DNA of 64,000 bases, taken from PALSA-1353 sp050012375. Lineage in GTDB: Bacteria > Planctomycetota > Phycisphaerae > Tepidisphaerales > Tepidisphaeraceae. The stretch is from positions 62,001 to 126,000 of the forward strand of contig JBEKHH010000001.1 in NCBI GenBank assembly GCA_050012375.1, read 5' to 3'. Position numbers and translations under genes: made by a program. Numbering within the stretch: the stretch's first letter is position 1; every line of letters starts with the position of its first letter. Below, one piece after another: positions 32,873 through 45,249 of the stretch. Below the pieces are notes generated by a model, which did not search any database, had not been told where the DNA came from, and was given only the letters and a program-made list of their open reading frames with translations.

Positions 32873-34190
32873 ACCTCACGTGCGCACGATTGCAGTCGGG
32901 GCGCTGGCTCGCGTCGAGGGAGAAGGCGCGCTGCACCTGGAGATGCAAAACGATCAGTGCATCGAGGCGCGGCTGGACATTTACGAGCCTCCTCGCTTTT
33001 TCGAGGCCCTGCTGCGCGGGCGGAATTTCAGGGAAGTTCCCGACATCACGGCGCGAATCTGCGGCATCTGCCCCGTCGCCTACCAGATGGGCGCATGCCA
33101 TGCGCTGGAAAGGGCGCTGGGCGTATTCAACGACATTGATCCGCCGATTCGAACCCTGCGCAACCTCGCTTACTGTGGCGAGTGGATTGAAAGCCACGTT
33201 CTGCACATGTTCATGCTTCATCTCCCCGATTTTTTGGGCTACGAATCGGTGATCACGATGACGGCCGATCACGGCCCATTGGTCAAGCGGGCGTTGAATC
33301 TCAAAAAACTCGGCAACGACATCGTGGCGCTGGTTGGGGGCCGGGCCGTACATCCGGTGGGAATATGCGTCGGCGGTTTTTATCGCGCCCCGGCTGCCGA
33401 AGCTGCCGCCGCACTTGTGCCGCGGTTGAAGCAGGCCGTGGCCGATATGGCGGAACTCACCCTCTTTCTGTCCGAGAAGCTCACCTATCCGCAACTCGAA
33501 CGAGACTACGAATTCGTCTCGCTATGCCCCGACGACGAGTATCCGATGAACCTGGGACGCATCCAATCGAACAAGGGATTGAACGTCGATCAGGAGGAAT
33601 TCGGCCACGCGATTGAGGAGAAACAGGTCGAGCATTCCACGGCCCTCCACGCAGTGATCAAAGGACGCGGACCCTATGTCGTTGGGCCGCTGGCACGGCT
33701 GAACCTCAACCATAGGAAACTTCATCCGCGTGCGATGGAATTGCTCCCGCGCGTTTGCCGCGCCGTGCGGAAGGATTTGCCCTGGAACAATAGCTTTTTG
33801 TCGCTGCCCGCTCGGGGGCTGGAAACGGTTCATGCTTTGGCTCTGGCGCATGACATTCTGGAGCATTACACGCCGCCGGCACGCAGCGCCGTCCCGATCA
33901 GTCCCCGTGCTGGCGGAGGCGGACATGGAACCGAAGCCCCCCGCGGCATCTGCTGGCACCACTATGGCATCGGCGATGATGGAACCGTGCTGGAGGCGCG
34001 GATCGTGCCGCCAACATCTCAAAACCAGTCCTCGATCGAACAGGATCTGCGGGCTCTGGCCTCTTCGCTTGCAACGCTGTCCGACGAAGAGGCGGCGCTG
34101 CGCTGCGAACACCTGATCCGCAACTATGACCCGTGCATCTCCTGCTCGGTGCACTTTCTCAAGTTCTCCCGCCGTCACCCCCGGTCTTAA
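32835..34190 (+). CDS. hydA: [NiFe] hydrogenase large subunit (HydA-like)
   Basis: 451 aa. The start at 32835 (MSKSSNSKTNRAKPHVRT) is the one that leads into the conserved IAVGALARVEGEGALHL. The nickel ligands are in L1 (ARICGICPVAYQMGACHALERA, ~75) and L2 (DPCISCSVHFLKF, ~437), so all four Cys are present. After the L2 His there remain 11 residues, a short C-terminal extension that a maturation endopeptidase would remove. The order beta-gamma-small-large and the flavin subunit argue for group 3b, bidirectional NAD(P)-linked H2 oxidation/evolution with possible sulfur reductase side activity. It is followed 31 bp later by the maturation protease. Confidence 0.93.
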   Translation: MSKSSNSKTNRAKPHVRTIAVGALARVEGEGALHLEMQNDQCIEARLDIYEPPRFFEALLRGRNFREVPDITARICGICPVAYQMGACHALERALGVFNDIDPPIRTLRNLAYCGEWIESHVLHMFMLHLPDFLGYESVITMTADHGPLVKRALNLKKLGNDIVALVGGRAVHPVGICVGGFYRAPAAEAAAALVPRLKQAVADMAELTLFLSEKLTYPQLERDYEFVSLCPDDEYPMNLGRIQSNKGLNVDQEEFGHAIEEKQVEHSTALHAVIKGRGPYVVGPLARLNLNHRKLHPRAMELLPRVCRAVRKDLPWNNSFLSLPARGLETVHALALAHDILEHYTPPARSAVPISPRAGGGGHGTEAPRGICWHHYGIGDDGTVLEARIVPPTSQNQSSIEQDLRALASSLATLSDEEAALRCEHLIRNYDPCISCSVHFLKFSRRHPRS

Positions 34191-34221
34191 GTTGGCCAGT
34201 AGCGGGAAAACCGGAGCGACG

Positions 34222-34866
34222 ATGGGTGCGATACGGCCTTTTCTGATGGCAGCCTGCGGGAATCCGGATGCGTCGGGCGACGCCTTCGGTTCACTGGTGG
34301 CACGACAGCTCCCTCGAAGGGCACACCCGGAACTGGAGATTGTGGATCTGGCCCTCAATCCGGCCGATCTGTTGCATTGCCGCCTTGAGGCTCGTCGCGC
34401 GCTGCTGGTGGTCGATGCAGCAAGGGTCCCCGGAATAGGGCCCGGGCGGCTGCTTGATCTGGACTATCGTTCCGATGCCCGGCCATTGCTGCTTTGCGAG
34501 CGCGCGACCTCCACGCATGGGCTGGGGTTGTCAGCTCAACTGGCCATGGCTGATTCGCTGGGTTGGCTGCCACCCGAGGTTCGTCTGATTGTCGCGACAA
34601 TTCGGTATGCGCGGATGGGGCCCCCAATTTCATCGGCAATGTCTTCCGTCGTATCAGATGCGATCCGGACGATTCTGGAGTGGCTGGCGCGCTGGCGATC
34701 GGATTGCGACGCCTCGGTCCGTCGCCCCGGAACGCTTGAGATCGTGCCGGAAAGGAGAGTGAACCATGTTGAACACAAAAGTTGTGGATGTTTGGTCAGC
34801 GCCGATTCCGAATCGGCCACGCGGACTATCGGAAAAACTCGAAGGTCTGGCCAAGGCCGATGCTGA
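34222..34866 (+). CDS. Hydrogenase maturation endopeptidase (HyaD/HybD family)
   Basis: The frame is 214 codons from the ATG at 34222. Residues ~1-155 match the HybD-type protease: MAACGNPDASGDAFGSLVA (nickel-binding region), LLVVDAARVPGIGPGRLL, and STHGLGLSAQLAMADSLGWL with its His. It would clip the C-terminal extension of HydA after nickel insertion. The last ~60 codons (from ~34680) read through and overlap the next gene by 101 bp, and look non-native. The family is usually ~150-160 aa, so a late frameshift or loss of the original stop is possible. Confidence 0.82.
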   Translation: MGAIRPFLMAACGNPDASGDAFGSLVARQLPRRAHPELEIVDLALNPADLLHCRLEARRALLVVDAARVPGIGPGRLLDLDYRSDARPLLLCERATSTHGLGLSAQLAMADSLGWLPPEVRLIVATIRYARMGPPISSAMSSVVSDAIRTILEWLARWRSDCDASVRRPGTLEIVPERRVNHVEHKSCGCLVSADSESATRTIGKTRRSGQGRC

Positions 34867-35185
34867 TCTGGAGATTCTCGATGCCCACCGATTGCAAGAG
34901 AACCCGGATCGAGGCGTGGTACTCCTGGCTCCGCTGACCAGCGAGTCGCAGATCCGCGCCGCCAAGCAATTGGGATTTGAGCGCAGCAGCCTTGTGCACT
35001 TGCGCGTTTCCTGTCCGGACGAACCAGGGAAAGGATACCTAATTATCCAGGCGATCGCCGCCCAAGGCATTAATCTCGCCAGCGTCGTCGCGGCCGGAGT
35101 CCGCAACGAACTGCTCATGTACCTGGCGTTTGACTCCACCGCCGATGCAGAGCGCGCCAAACGCGTGCTGGATCATGTGCCTTGA
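34766..35185 (+). CDS. ACT-domain protein (two ACT repeats)
   Basis: 139 aa; the start has GGAAAGGAGAG upstream. Residues ~1-70 (VVDVWSAPIPNRPRGLSEKLEGLAKADADLEIL) and ~75-139 (VHLRVSCPDEPGKGYLIIQ, AIAAQGINLASVVAAGV) are tandem ACT domains, which normally bind small amino-acid ligands. Stand-alone double-ACT proteins of this size are widespread and poorly characterised. It is the last gene of the hydrogenase run and overlaps the protease frame, suggesting co-transcription, though a link to hydrogenase function is not established. Confidence 0.8.
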   Translation: MLNTKVVDVWSAPIPNRPRGLSEKLEGLAKADADLEILDAHRLQENPDRGVVLLAPLTSESQIRAAKQLGFERSSLVHLRVSCPDEPGKGYLIIQAIAAQGINLASVVAAGVRNELLMYLAFDSTADAERAKRVLDHVP

Positions 35186-35352
35186 GCAGCGTTGGAACAG
35201 ATCGCTGAACGGGCGACCTGGTTCGCGGCAATCACCGCGACGCGTCACCCTAGCGGTGCCGGAGGGCTTCTCCGCGTCTCGCAGCCTTGGCAGTGTTAGC
35301 TACTATTACTTACGCATCAGATAGCACCTGCTCCGATTGTGGGCTAAGCCAT

Positions 35353-38112
35353 TTATGGCGAAATTGTGATTGTTCGTCCCAGACCTGGGTAACCCCCGTC
35401 TTTGGGAGCCGCGATATGGGGGAAATTCAAAGGGTCGGGAGTCTCTGATGCGGGGAATTCACGTAACTGTTTGCCGTCCCGCCGATGATTTATGACGTGT
35501 CGGGTGGATAGTGCGTCGGTGATCAACGCGGCGTCCTTGCGCCCCAAAAGGGCGGTCCCCACCGCGACCGCAGCGTTGACGGTTTCGCTCAGGGACGCGG
35601 AACTGGTCGTGAATCCGTCCGCACCATTGTAGATCGCCGTGATGTCGTTGGACCCTTCGGGCAACGAAATGGTGAAGCCGATGGCCTGATGCGTGGTGGA
35701 GTTGAGGGCCGCGGTGCCAATCAGCGTTGAACCATCCATGAAGGTGACGGTTCCGGTGGGTGAACCGCCGTTGGAGGTTACGGTCGCGATGAATGCAACG
35801 ACCTGCCCTGTCGTGATCGGGTTCGACGATGCCGTCAGCGTAGTGGTGGTCGCGGCGGCGGCGGGGTTGACGGTTTCGCTCAGGGACGCGGAACTGGCTG
35901 CGAGTCCACCGGTCCCGTTGTAGATCGCCGTGATGTTGTTCGACCCTACAGGTAACGAAGCGGTGTAGCCGATGGCCTGATCCGTGGTGGAATTGAGGGT
36001 CACGGCGCCGATCAGCGTTGAACCGTCCATGAAGGTGACGGTTCCGGTTGGTGAACCGCTGCTGGAGGTGACCGTGGCGGTAAACGCGACGACCTGTCCG
36101 ATCGTGATCGGGTTCGAAGATGCGGCCAGCGCTGTCGTGGTGGCGCCGGCGGGGGGGTTGACCGTTTCGTTCAGGGACGCGGAACTGGCCGCGAATTCGT
36201 CCGCACCATTGTAGATCGCCATGATGTCGTTGGACCCTTCGGGCAACGAAATGGTGAAGCCGATGGCCTGATGCGTGGTGGAGTTGACGGTCACGGTGCC
36301 AATCAGCGTTGAACCGTCCACGAAGGTGACGGTTCCGGCTGGTGAACCGCTGCTGGAGGTGACCGTGGCAATCAACGCGACGACCTGCCCAGCGGTGATC
36401 GGGTTTGAAGATGCGGCCAGCGTTGTAGTGGTGGCAGCGGGGATCACTGTGAAACTATCTGAGGTGGCCGGCGCCAGGCTGCCATCGGTGGCCTTCAGCG
36501 TGTACATGCCGGCCGTGTCCAGGGACAGATTTCCGAACGTGGCTACGCCGCCGACGGCGGCGACGGTGGTTCTGCCGCTCAATGGGGCGGGGCCGGTATC
36601 GACGGCAAGCATCACGTTCGATGTGTCTGTCGTCAGCAAGTTGCCGTATTGATCTTCCACATTCACACTCACCGCCGGGGCAATTGCAATGCCGGCCGTG
36701 GCGCTTGTCGGCTGCTGATTCACTACCAACTGCGATGCCGCAGCGGGAGCGATGGTGAAGCTGCCGGAGGTGGCGCTTGTGAGACTACCGTCCGTGGCTT
36801 GGAGCGTGTAAGCGCCGGCCATATCCAGCGAAAGGTCGCTGAAGCTCGCCATTCCGTTGACCGCGGCGACGATTAGCGTGCCGCTGAGGGCGCCGGGGCC
36901 GCTGTGGAGGGAGAGGGTCACAGTTGAGCTGTCGGTGGTGACGATGTTGCCGCCGGCGTCCTCGACGCAAGCGGTGATCGCGGGGCTGATCGACCTACCG
37001 GCCGTTGCGTTGGTCGGCTGCTGATGGAAAACCAATTGTGTGGGCTCGGAAACGACCCGGACCCCGACGGTGTTGCCGGCGGCGTGGGCGCCGGTGGAAT
37101 CAGCGGCGGTCGCGGAGATCGTATATTTCCCTGGCGCTGCGTAGGCATGGGTTGCAGTGCTCGTGGTGACCCACTGTCCGTTAACCTGTGCTTCAGTTCC
37201 GGCCGCCACGGTTTCGTTTTGGCCGTCACCCCAGGTGATCTGCCAACTGTTCATGGCGTCGTCGCCGGAATCGCTGCTGCTCAGCGTAAGGGTGTAGTTG
37301 ACGCCCGTGTTAGCCGTTGACGCTCCGCTAAGGGCGAGAGTGGGCGACGTTTGCGAGGTCTGGAATACGTCGGTTATGGGCGAAGCTGCGGCCGAGTTGC
37401 CCATTAATGGAAGCTGGTATGCGTCCTCTATTGTTCGCAGTAGGTTGTAGTCGTTGATCGTCTCGGAGTACTTCCCGCTGATCACGTTCGCGCCATAGAA
37501 GATTGTGGGAATATTATTGTTGGCAGTGCCATCATCCTCGTCCCACCAAACGATCAGCAGACTGTTGTTTGATTTCGCCCACTGGGCATACGCGCCGATA
37601 TTCGCCTGTGCCCAGGCATCGGCGGCGGCGACGGTGCCGTTGTGCATTTCGTCATTTAGATTGGGAACGACGAAACTCACTGTTCGCAATTGTGAAAAAT
37701 CGCTCGGGAATTGCGAGAAGTCTGCGCCGTCCGACGCCGAACTGGTAAAGCTCTCCCATGGATCATGCTCGCGCACGCTGGGTGACTCGGCATATCCGGT
37801 AAAGCTTAGGCCCGCATCTTGAAGTTCGCTCGCAAGATTTGAACCGCTGAAGGTGTACGTACCATCATCCGTCACGCCCTGCGTGGACCCTGAAAAGAGC
37901 GCGAGGTAATTGGGCTCTGATGGGTGCCTGACACCAAATGACTGAGTAAACTCGGCGCCGCCCGCCGCTAGCGAATTAAAAAAAGGCGCGTCGGCACTGC
38001 CGTAGATATCGGCCGTGGAATGATTCTCCTCCATTAGTACGACGATGTGGTCAAATTGGGGAACTGAAGCCGATAGCAACGTCCGCGATTCGAGGCCTTC
38101 AATACAAATCAT
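35353..38112 (-). CDS. LEPR-XLL phosphoesterase with PKD and Ig-like repeats
   Basis: About 919 aa. The ATG at 38112 is preferred over a GTG at 38124 because GAGGAAGG lies just before it. The N-terminus is a very short LEPR-XLL motif (IEGLESRTLLSAS). Then comes a phospholipase C/acid-phosphatase-type phosphoesterase (~13-255): FDHIVVLMEENHS, VRHPSEPNYLALFSGSTQGV, LLIVWWDEDDG. A PKD domain (~270-345, AYAAPGKYTISATA) follows, then two Ig-like modules starting QLVFHQQPTNAT and QLVVNQQPTSAT. Three repeats of the GTVTFMDGSTLIG type related to those at 5191 come next. The final ~75 residues are unlike any module and may be a relic. Probably exported phosphatase or phospholipase bound to the surface. 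Confidence 0.8.
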   Translation of the reverse strand: MICIEGLESRTLLSASVPQFDHIVVLMEENHSTADIYGSADAPFFNSLAAGGAEFTQSFGVRHPSEPNYLALFSGSTQGVTDDGTYTFSGSNLASELQDAGLSFTGYAESPSVREHDPWESFTSSASDGADFSQFPSDFSQLRTVSFVVPNLNDEMHNGTVAAADAWAQANIGAYAQWAKSNNSLLIVWWDEDDGTANNNIPTIFYGANVISGKYSETINDYNLLRTIEDAYQLPLMGNSAAASPITDVFQTSQTSPTLALSGASTANTGVNYTLTLSSSDSGDDAMNSWQITWGDGQNETVAAGTEAQVNGQWVTTSTATHAYAAPGKYTISATAADSTGAHAAGNTVGVRVVSEPTQLVFHQQPTNATAGRSISPAITACVEDAGGNIVTTDSSTVTLSLHSGPGALSGTLIVAAVNGMASFSDLSLDMAGAYTLQATDGSLTSATSGSFTIAPAAASQLVVNQQPTSATAGIAIAPAVSVNVEDQYGNLLTTDTSNVMLAVDTGPAPLSGRTTVAAVGGVATFGNLSLDTAGMYTLKATDGSLAPATSDSFTVIPAATTTTLAASSNPITAGQVVALIATVTSSSGSPAGTVTFVDGSTLIGTVTVNSTTHQAIGFTISLPEGSNDIMAIYNGADEFAASSASLNETVNPPAGATTTALAASSNPITIGQVVAFTATVTSSSGSPTGTVTFMDGSTLIGAVTLNSTTDQAIGYTASLPVGSNNITAIYNGTGGLAASSASLSETVNPAAAATTTTLTASSNPITTGQVVAFIATVTSNGGSPTGTVTFMDGSTLIGTAALNSTTHQAIGFTISLPEGSNDITAIYNGADGFTTSSASLSETVNAAVAVGTALLGRKDAALITDALSTRHVINHRRDGKQLREFPASETPDPLNFPHIAAPKDGGYPGLGRTITISP

Positions 38113-38872
38113 GGCCTTCCTCACTACTTTACCCTATAGCGAGAAGCACAAACTTTGTCGCGGGAAATATCGGTGTTTTTTAAAAAATGTTTCTAGATGA
38201 AAGTCTTATGAACCAGGATTGCCCATAGGCGCCTCGGCCGACGTTCGTCGGTCGAGATTCATATGGGAAATCCCGGCTTAGGATGCAAACATGACCGGTG
38301 CATGAATGCCCGATTGAGCGATCCGCGAAATTCGGGTGTTCATGTAGTTTTCATGATCGAATCGAAAATGACGATGTGTTCGTAAGCAACAAGATCAGCG
38401 ACCCCATCTGTCCGAATTCGCCCGGTTGGTGTGGGGATCAGGTTTGTCATCGTCGCGGCCCTGGTTGCGCTGACGAAGCTGCGGCGGTGAAGGCGGTCCG
38501 GGATGCGTAGCTGAACGTGGGTTCAATCGCCAGAATCAAGTTCCGATCGAAACCACCGCGCCGGCATTTTAAAAGCGATTTTAAAATCGGGATCCTGGAA
38601 ACAAGCTCGGTGGCCAGATCGCGGCATTCCTTTCCCGCCTGACCAGCACGTGCCGCCGACACCCTATCGATCCGCAGCGCTAGCTGACGCAACTGCTGAT
38701 GAACCTGCCGGCGACACGGATCAGCCAACTATTCAGCTCGCTGGCGGACCAGTGGAAGGTACGCATTCGGTGAGGTAAACAATGTGGGGCGGGGATCAAA
38801 ACTTGCTACGCTCCTGTTTCGAACTGGCACAGCTCGCGCTTTCACAACCGCGCGCTCAGTGACCGGCTTGCC
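38113..38872. other. 760-bp region without a credible gene
   Basis: No frame with a plausible protein. A palindrome CCGAC-GTT-CGTCGG sits near 38240. On the plus strand near 38670-38710 the words DPQR-stop-LTQLLMNL resemble the N-box of a histidine kinase, but nothing else supports that. It may be decayed coding DNA plus the promoter of the leftward phosphoesterase. Confidence 0.25.
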
Positions 38873-42190
<3,318 letters not shown>

Positions 42191-42212
42191 GAGAGAGCTT
42201 TCAGACGATCAA

Positions 42213-43058
42213 TTACTTCTGATCCCGCTCGCGAACCGCCAGCAGATCCACCAGTTGGGCCAGCACTTCATCACGTTCCCGACCATCGAGCGCCAACGCG
42301 AGCTGCGCCATCAGCAGGCCATACTTCACTCCAATATTGTGCCGATGCCCCTGCACTTCGATGGCCAGATAGCGCTCCTTGCGCGCCAGCGCATCGAGCG
42401 CCGCCGCCAGCGGCAGCCCGCTTTGCTTCTTCACCAACTCGGCCAGTAATTCCATCACCCCGGGCGTCAACACATGCATGCCGAAAAAGCACAGATAATG
42501 CCCAGCCCTCAGCCCGGGAATAATCAGCGATTGCTCAGCCTCGGTTGGGGTGGGCTTTTCGAGGATCGTCTCAATTTCATACACGTGATTGTGCTTCGCC
42601 ACGCGCCGACCGCCGACGGCGCCGTAATAAGGCAGCATGCTTTCGCGCGTCGCCTGCACGGCCGAGACGCTGCAGGACTCCGCCTTGGCCAGTTCAACCA
42701 GTTGCTGCGCGCACCGATGAGGGCCGGTGCTGATGTAGAGGTGATCGCTCACCAGGTGCAGGAAAGGCTCGCCGCGGACAAACTCCCGCGCGCAGTACAG
42801 CGCATGCCCATATCCAACCGGCGAAGGCTGTTCGATAAGCTCGAGCATCCGCCGATGCGGCCCGGCAGCGGCCGCATAGGCATCCTCCTGACCCGGCGAA
42901 ATAACGACGCCAATCTGATCGACGTCGGCGCTGAGCGCCTCCTCGATAATGATCTGCAAGGCGCACTTGGGTTGCCCATCCCGATCGACGAGCGTCTGCA
43001 ACGGCAAAGCCCGCTGCCCGCGCCCGGCGGCCGTGACTACGGCTTTCTTGATCTTCAT
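42213..43058 (-). CDS. galU: GalU-like UTP-glucose-1-phosphate uridylyltransferase
   Basis: 281 aa, starting MKIKKAVVTAAGRGQRALPL, the family's nucleotide-binding N-terminus (KAVI.AAG.GTR). The start at 43058 is chosen for this; the open frame extends 114 codons further but without protein character. QPSPVGYGHALYCAREFV and FLHLVSDHLYI supply the uridine and metal-binding regions. EIETILEKPTPTEAEQSLIIPGLRAGHYLCF continues the family pattern. It deviates from canonical GalU in the first loop (GQRALPLQTLV for GTRxLPxTK), so the preferred sugar-1-phosphate or nucleotide may differ. It precedes the kinase-pyrophosphorylase fusion; together they suggest NDP-sugar synthesis. Confidence 0.8.
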   Translation of the reverse strand: MKIKKAVVTAAGRGQRALPLQTLVDRDGQPKCALQIIIEEALSADVDQIGVVISPGQEDAYAAAAGPHRRMLELIEQPSPVGYGHALYCAREFVRGEPFLHLVSDHLYISTGPHRCAQQLVELAKAESCSVSAVQATRESMLPYYGAVGGRRVAKHNHVYEIETILEKPTPTEAEQSLIIPGLRAGHYLCFFGMHVLTPGVMELLAELVKKQSGLPLAAALDALARKERYLAIEVQGHRHNIGVKYGLLMAQLALALDGRERDEVLAQLVDLLAVRERDQK

Positions 43059-43377
43059 AGAATGCTGGTTCTCGCAAGTTGCGCTGGACTGGTCAACCCC
43101 GTTGTCCATTTGACAATACCTCGCGCCAGGCTGGCGTGATGGGCCAGACGGGAACGCGAATTGATCGGCGATCATGTGAAGCTGTTCGGACTGGATGCGC
43201 AGCTTACCCCTCACATCCCCGATATAAATCGCGACGCTAACCCTCTTGATTCTCCCTAGGGGGGAAATCTGACAAGATTTCGCTATGCAATCCAGAAATT
43301 GGCCCTGACGGCCTGCGGATAACGCAAAATCAAACGCGGAGATGAAAAAGTCTGATAGCTTCAGGTAATCTATACAA
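43059..43377. other. Divergent promoter region, GalU-like / MtnA-like genes
   Basis: 319 bases without a gene. TTGTC...GACAA forms a small inverted repeat at about 43102-43115 that includes a TTGACA box. A second near-palindrome, TTCTCCCTAGGGGGGAA, lies near 43250. Either could be a regulator site; neither is assigned. Confidence 0.25.
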
Positions 43378-44460
43378 ATGCGCGTCGATGGAATTCCCAT
43401 GCGGACGATCTGGCCTACGAAGCGTCGAACTGTTGAGATTATCGATCAGACCAAGTTGCCGTACGAATTTGCAAAGGTCGAACTCAAGTCGCTGGACGAT
43501 GTGGCGCATGCGATCAAATCGATGAAGGTGCGCGGTGCGCCGCTCATCGGGGCCACGGCCGCATATGGCGTGGCGATGGCAATCTCGGCCGATCCATCGG
43601 ATGCGTCGCTCAAGCGGACGATTGATGTACTTGGTCCCACCCGGCCCACAGCTACAAACCTCCGCTGGGCGTTGGAGCGATGTTACCGCGAGATCGGTCC
43701 GCTTGTGCCGGCAACGCGGGCCGAGGCGGCTTGGGAGTTGGCTGCCCTTATCTGCGAGGAGGACGTAACAATCAATCGTTCCATCGGAAGATATGGCTTG
43801 GAACTCATTCGGACCAGCATTAAACCGAATCGCCCCGTAAACATACTGACTCACTGCAACGCTGGCTGGTTGGCCACTGTCGACTTCGGCACTGCGCTGG
43901 CGCCAGTTTATGCCGCACATGATGCCGGCGTCACGGTGCACGTCTGGGTGGACGAAACTCGCCCGCGTAACCAAGGAGCGAGTCTTACGGCGTGGGAATT
44001 GGCAAAGCACGGCGTGCCGCATACAGTCATCGTTGACAATGTCGGTGGTCATCTTATGCAGCACGGAATGGTCGACTTATGTATCGTCGGTACCGACCGC
44101 ACAACCGCTAGCGGCGACGTCGCGAACAAGATCGGCACCTACCTCAAAGCGCTCGCAGCACGCGATAACAATGTGCCATTTTATGTCGCACTGCCGTCGC
44201 CGTCGATCGATTGGAACCTGACCGACGGCGTAACCGAAATCCCCATTGAGCGGCGCGATGAGACGGAGGTTACCCGGATCACTGGCCAAACTTGCGACGG
44301 CAGGATCGAAACGGTGTGTCTAACGCCAACCGGCAGTCCGGCCGCGAACTATGCGTTCGACGTAACCCCCGCTCGATTGGTCACTGCGTTTATCACTGAA
44401 CGAGGCATCTGTGCAGCGTCGCGCGATGGACTGCGGTCGTTGTTTGCCGAGCGAGCTTAA
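43378..44460 (+). CDS. mtnA: Methylthioribose-1-phosphate isomerase family protein (MtnA-like)
   Basis: 360-aa aldose-ketose isomerase of the MtnA/eIF2B-alpha-related family. Signatures: MKVRGAPLIGATAAYG, RPTATNLRWAL, ILTHCNAGWLATVDFGTAL (catalytic Cys), ETRPRNQGASLTAWEL and VGTDRTTASGDVANKIGTYL (catalytic Asp). FYVALPSPSIDW follows. All active-site residues are present. MtnA acts in methionine salvage; no other salvage gene is in the window, so a related pentose-1-phosphate or deoxyribose isomerase role is possible. It stands alone, divergent from the GalU-like gene. An internal ATG seven codons later is an alternative start. Confidence 0.85.
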   Translation: MRVDGIPMRTIWPTKRRTVEIIDQTKLPYEFAKVELKSLDDVAHAIKSMKVRGAPLIGATAAYGVAMAISADPSDASLKRTIDVLGPTRPTATNLRWALERCYREIGPLVPATRAEAAWELAALICEEDVTINRSIGRYGLELIRTSIKPNRPVNILTHCNAGWLATVDFGTALAPVYAAHDAGVTVHVWVDETRPRNQGASLTAWELAKHGVPHTVIVDNVGGHLMQHGMVDLCIVGTDRTTASGDVANKIGTYLKALAARDNNVPFYVALPSPSIDWNLTDGVTEIPIERRDETEVTRITGQTCDGRIETVCLTPTGSPAANYAFDVTPARLVTAFITERGICAASRDGLRSLFAERA

Positions 44461-44541
44461 GACGATTCAGCCCGACAATCGCCTAGCAAAAAGGGGATCC
44501 TGAATGATAGATAGGTCGCGGATCGGGGTAGGGAAGCCGGA

Positions 44542-44781
44542 TTGATTTCGGCCTCCCCTCCCGCCAAACCGCACGGACGGATTGCCCGCGCGCACCCCAA
44601 TCTCATTGCCCTCGCCGAAAGGCTAGTTCGTCCGATCAAAGACGAGTGCCTTGACCGCATAACCTTCTTAAGTGAGGTCTCTCACCATCAGGCCGTCTTG
44701 GAATCTAGCGAGCATTACAATTGTGAGTGAACTTACGAAGGCGAGAACAATCTTATCCTCGTTCCGCCAACTGCTGCCTAA
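44542..44781 (+). pseudogene. Remnant of an IS3-type integrase/transposase C-terminus
   Basis: Reads LAERLVRPIKDECLDRITFL, then HHQAVLESSEHYNCE-stop-TYEGENNLI. These align with the end of the rve integrase core of IS3-like elements (AERFVRSIKEECLDR ... HYNxERPHQGLGNxLI), with a stop where Arg is expected. Only about 65 codons survive, with no terminal repeats seen. It sits just upstream of the gas-vesicle cluster. Confidence 0.7.
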
Positions 44782-44906
44782 TAATATTGTTGCAATGTTT
44801 GTAATTCAGAGATCTGTTTCAGTTGTCGATGTGTCGGCGACAAGTCAGCTTGCTATGGTAGTAGGCGGGACATTGTCGGAGACCATTTCCAAGAAAGGAG
44901 CCATGT

Positions 44907-45125
44907 ATGGCTCAGATTACCAAGTCGACAGACTCTTCGAGTCTGGCGGAGGTTGTGGACCGGATTCTGGACAAGGGCATCGTGATTGATGTCTTCGCCA
45001 AGGTGTCGCTGGTCGGCATCGAGTTGCTTTCGATCGAAGCGCGCGTGGTGGTCGCGTCGGTCGAGACCTATCTGAAGTATGCCGAAGCGATTGGTCTTAC
45101 GGCTTCTGCTGCGACCCCGGCCTAA
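44907..45125 (+). CDS. gvpA: Gas vesicle major structural protein GvpA
   Basis: 72 aa, the rib-forming shell protein of gas vesicles. It shows the full family core: SSLAEVVDRILDKGIVIDVF then AKVSLVGIELLSIEARVVVASVETYLKYAEAIGL. An AAAGGAG box precedes the ATG by 7 nt. The 116-bp leader contains an inverted repeat TTGTCG-N9-CGACAA (~44823-44843), of unknown role. A stable hairpin follows the gene, consistent with gvpA being transcribed above the level of the rest of the cluster. First of a run of 15 genes in one direction. Confidence 0.95.
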   Translation: MAQITKSTDSSSLAEVVDRILDKGIVIDVFAKVSLVGIELLSIEARVVVASVETYLKYAEAIGLTASAATPA

Positions 45126-45160
45126 TCGCCAGGTCGAGGCGGCGGCGATCGCCGCGGACG

Positions 45161-45188
45161 GGGTGGGTTCGCCAGGGTGGACCCACCC
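45161..45188 (+). terminator. Hairpin after gvpA (probable attenuator)
   Basis: GGGTGGGT / ACCCACCC, an 8-bp GC-rich stem with a 12-nt loop, lies in the 124-bp gap after gvpA. There is no long T-run, so it is more likely a partial terminator or mRNA 3'-end stabiliser, giving high gvpA message over downstream genes. Confidence 0.5.
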
Positions 45189-45249
45189 TGCCCTTTGTCT
45201 GCTACGCGTAACAAGGATTCACGGCTTATCTATTCCAAGGGATTTGCTC

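Noticed and set aside
38660..38720. Words resembling a histidine-kinase N-box (DPQR-stop-LTQLLMNL) in the 760-bp gap
   Set aside because: Only about a dozen residues match, with a stop inside, and no other kinase motif is found on either side.
44823..44843. Inverted repeat TTGTCG-N9-CGACAA before gvpA as a regulator site
   Set aside because: Single occurrence with no link to a known gvp regulator; kept only as a note in the gvpA entry.
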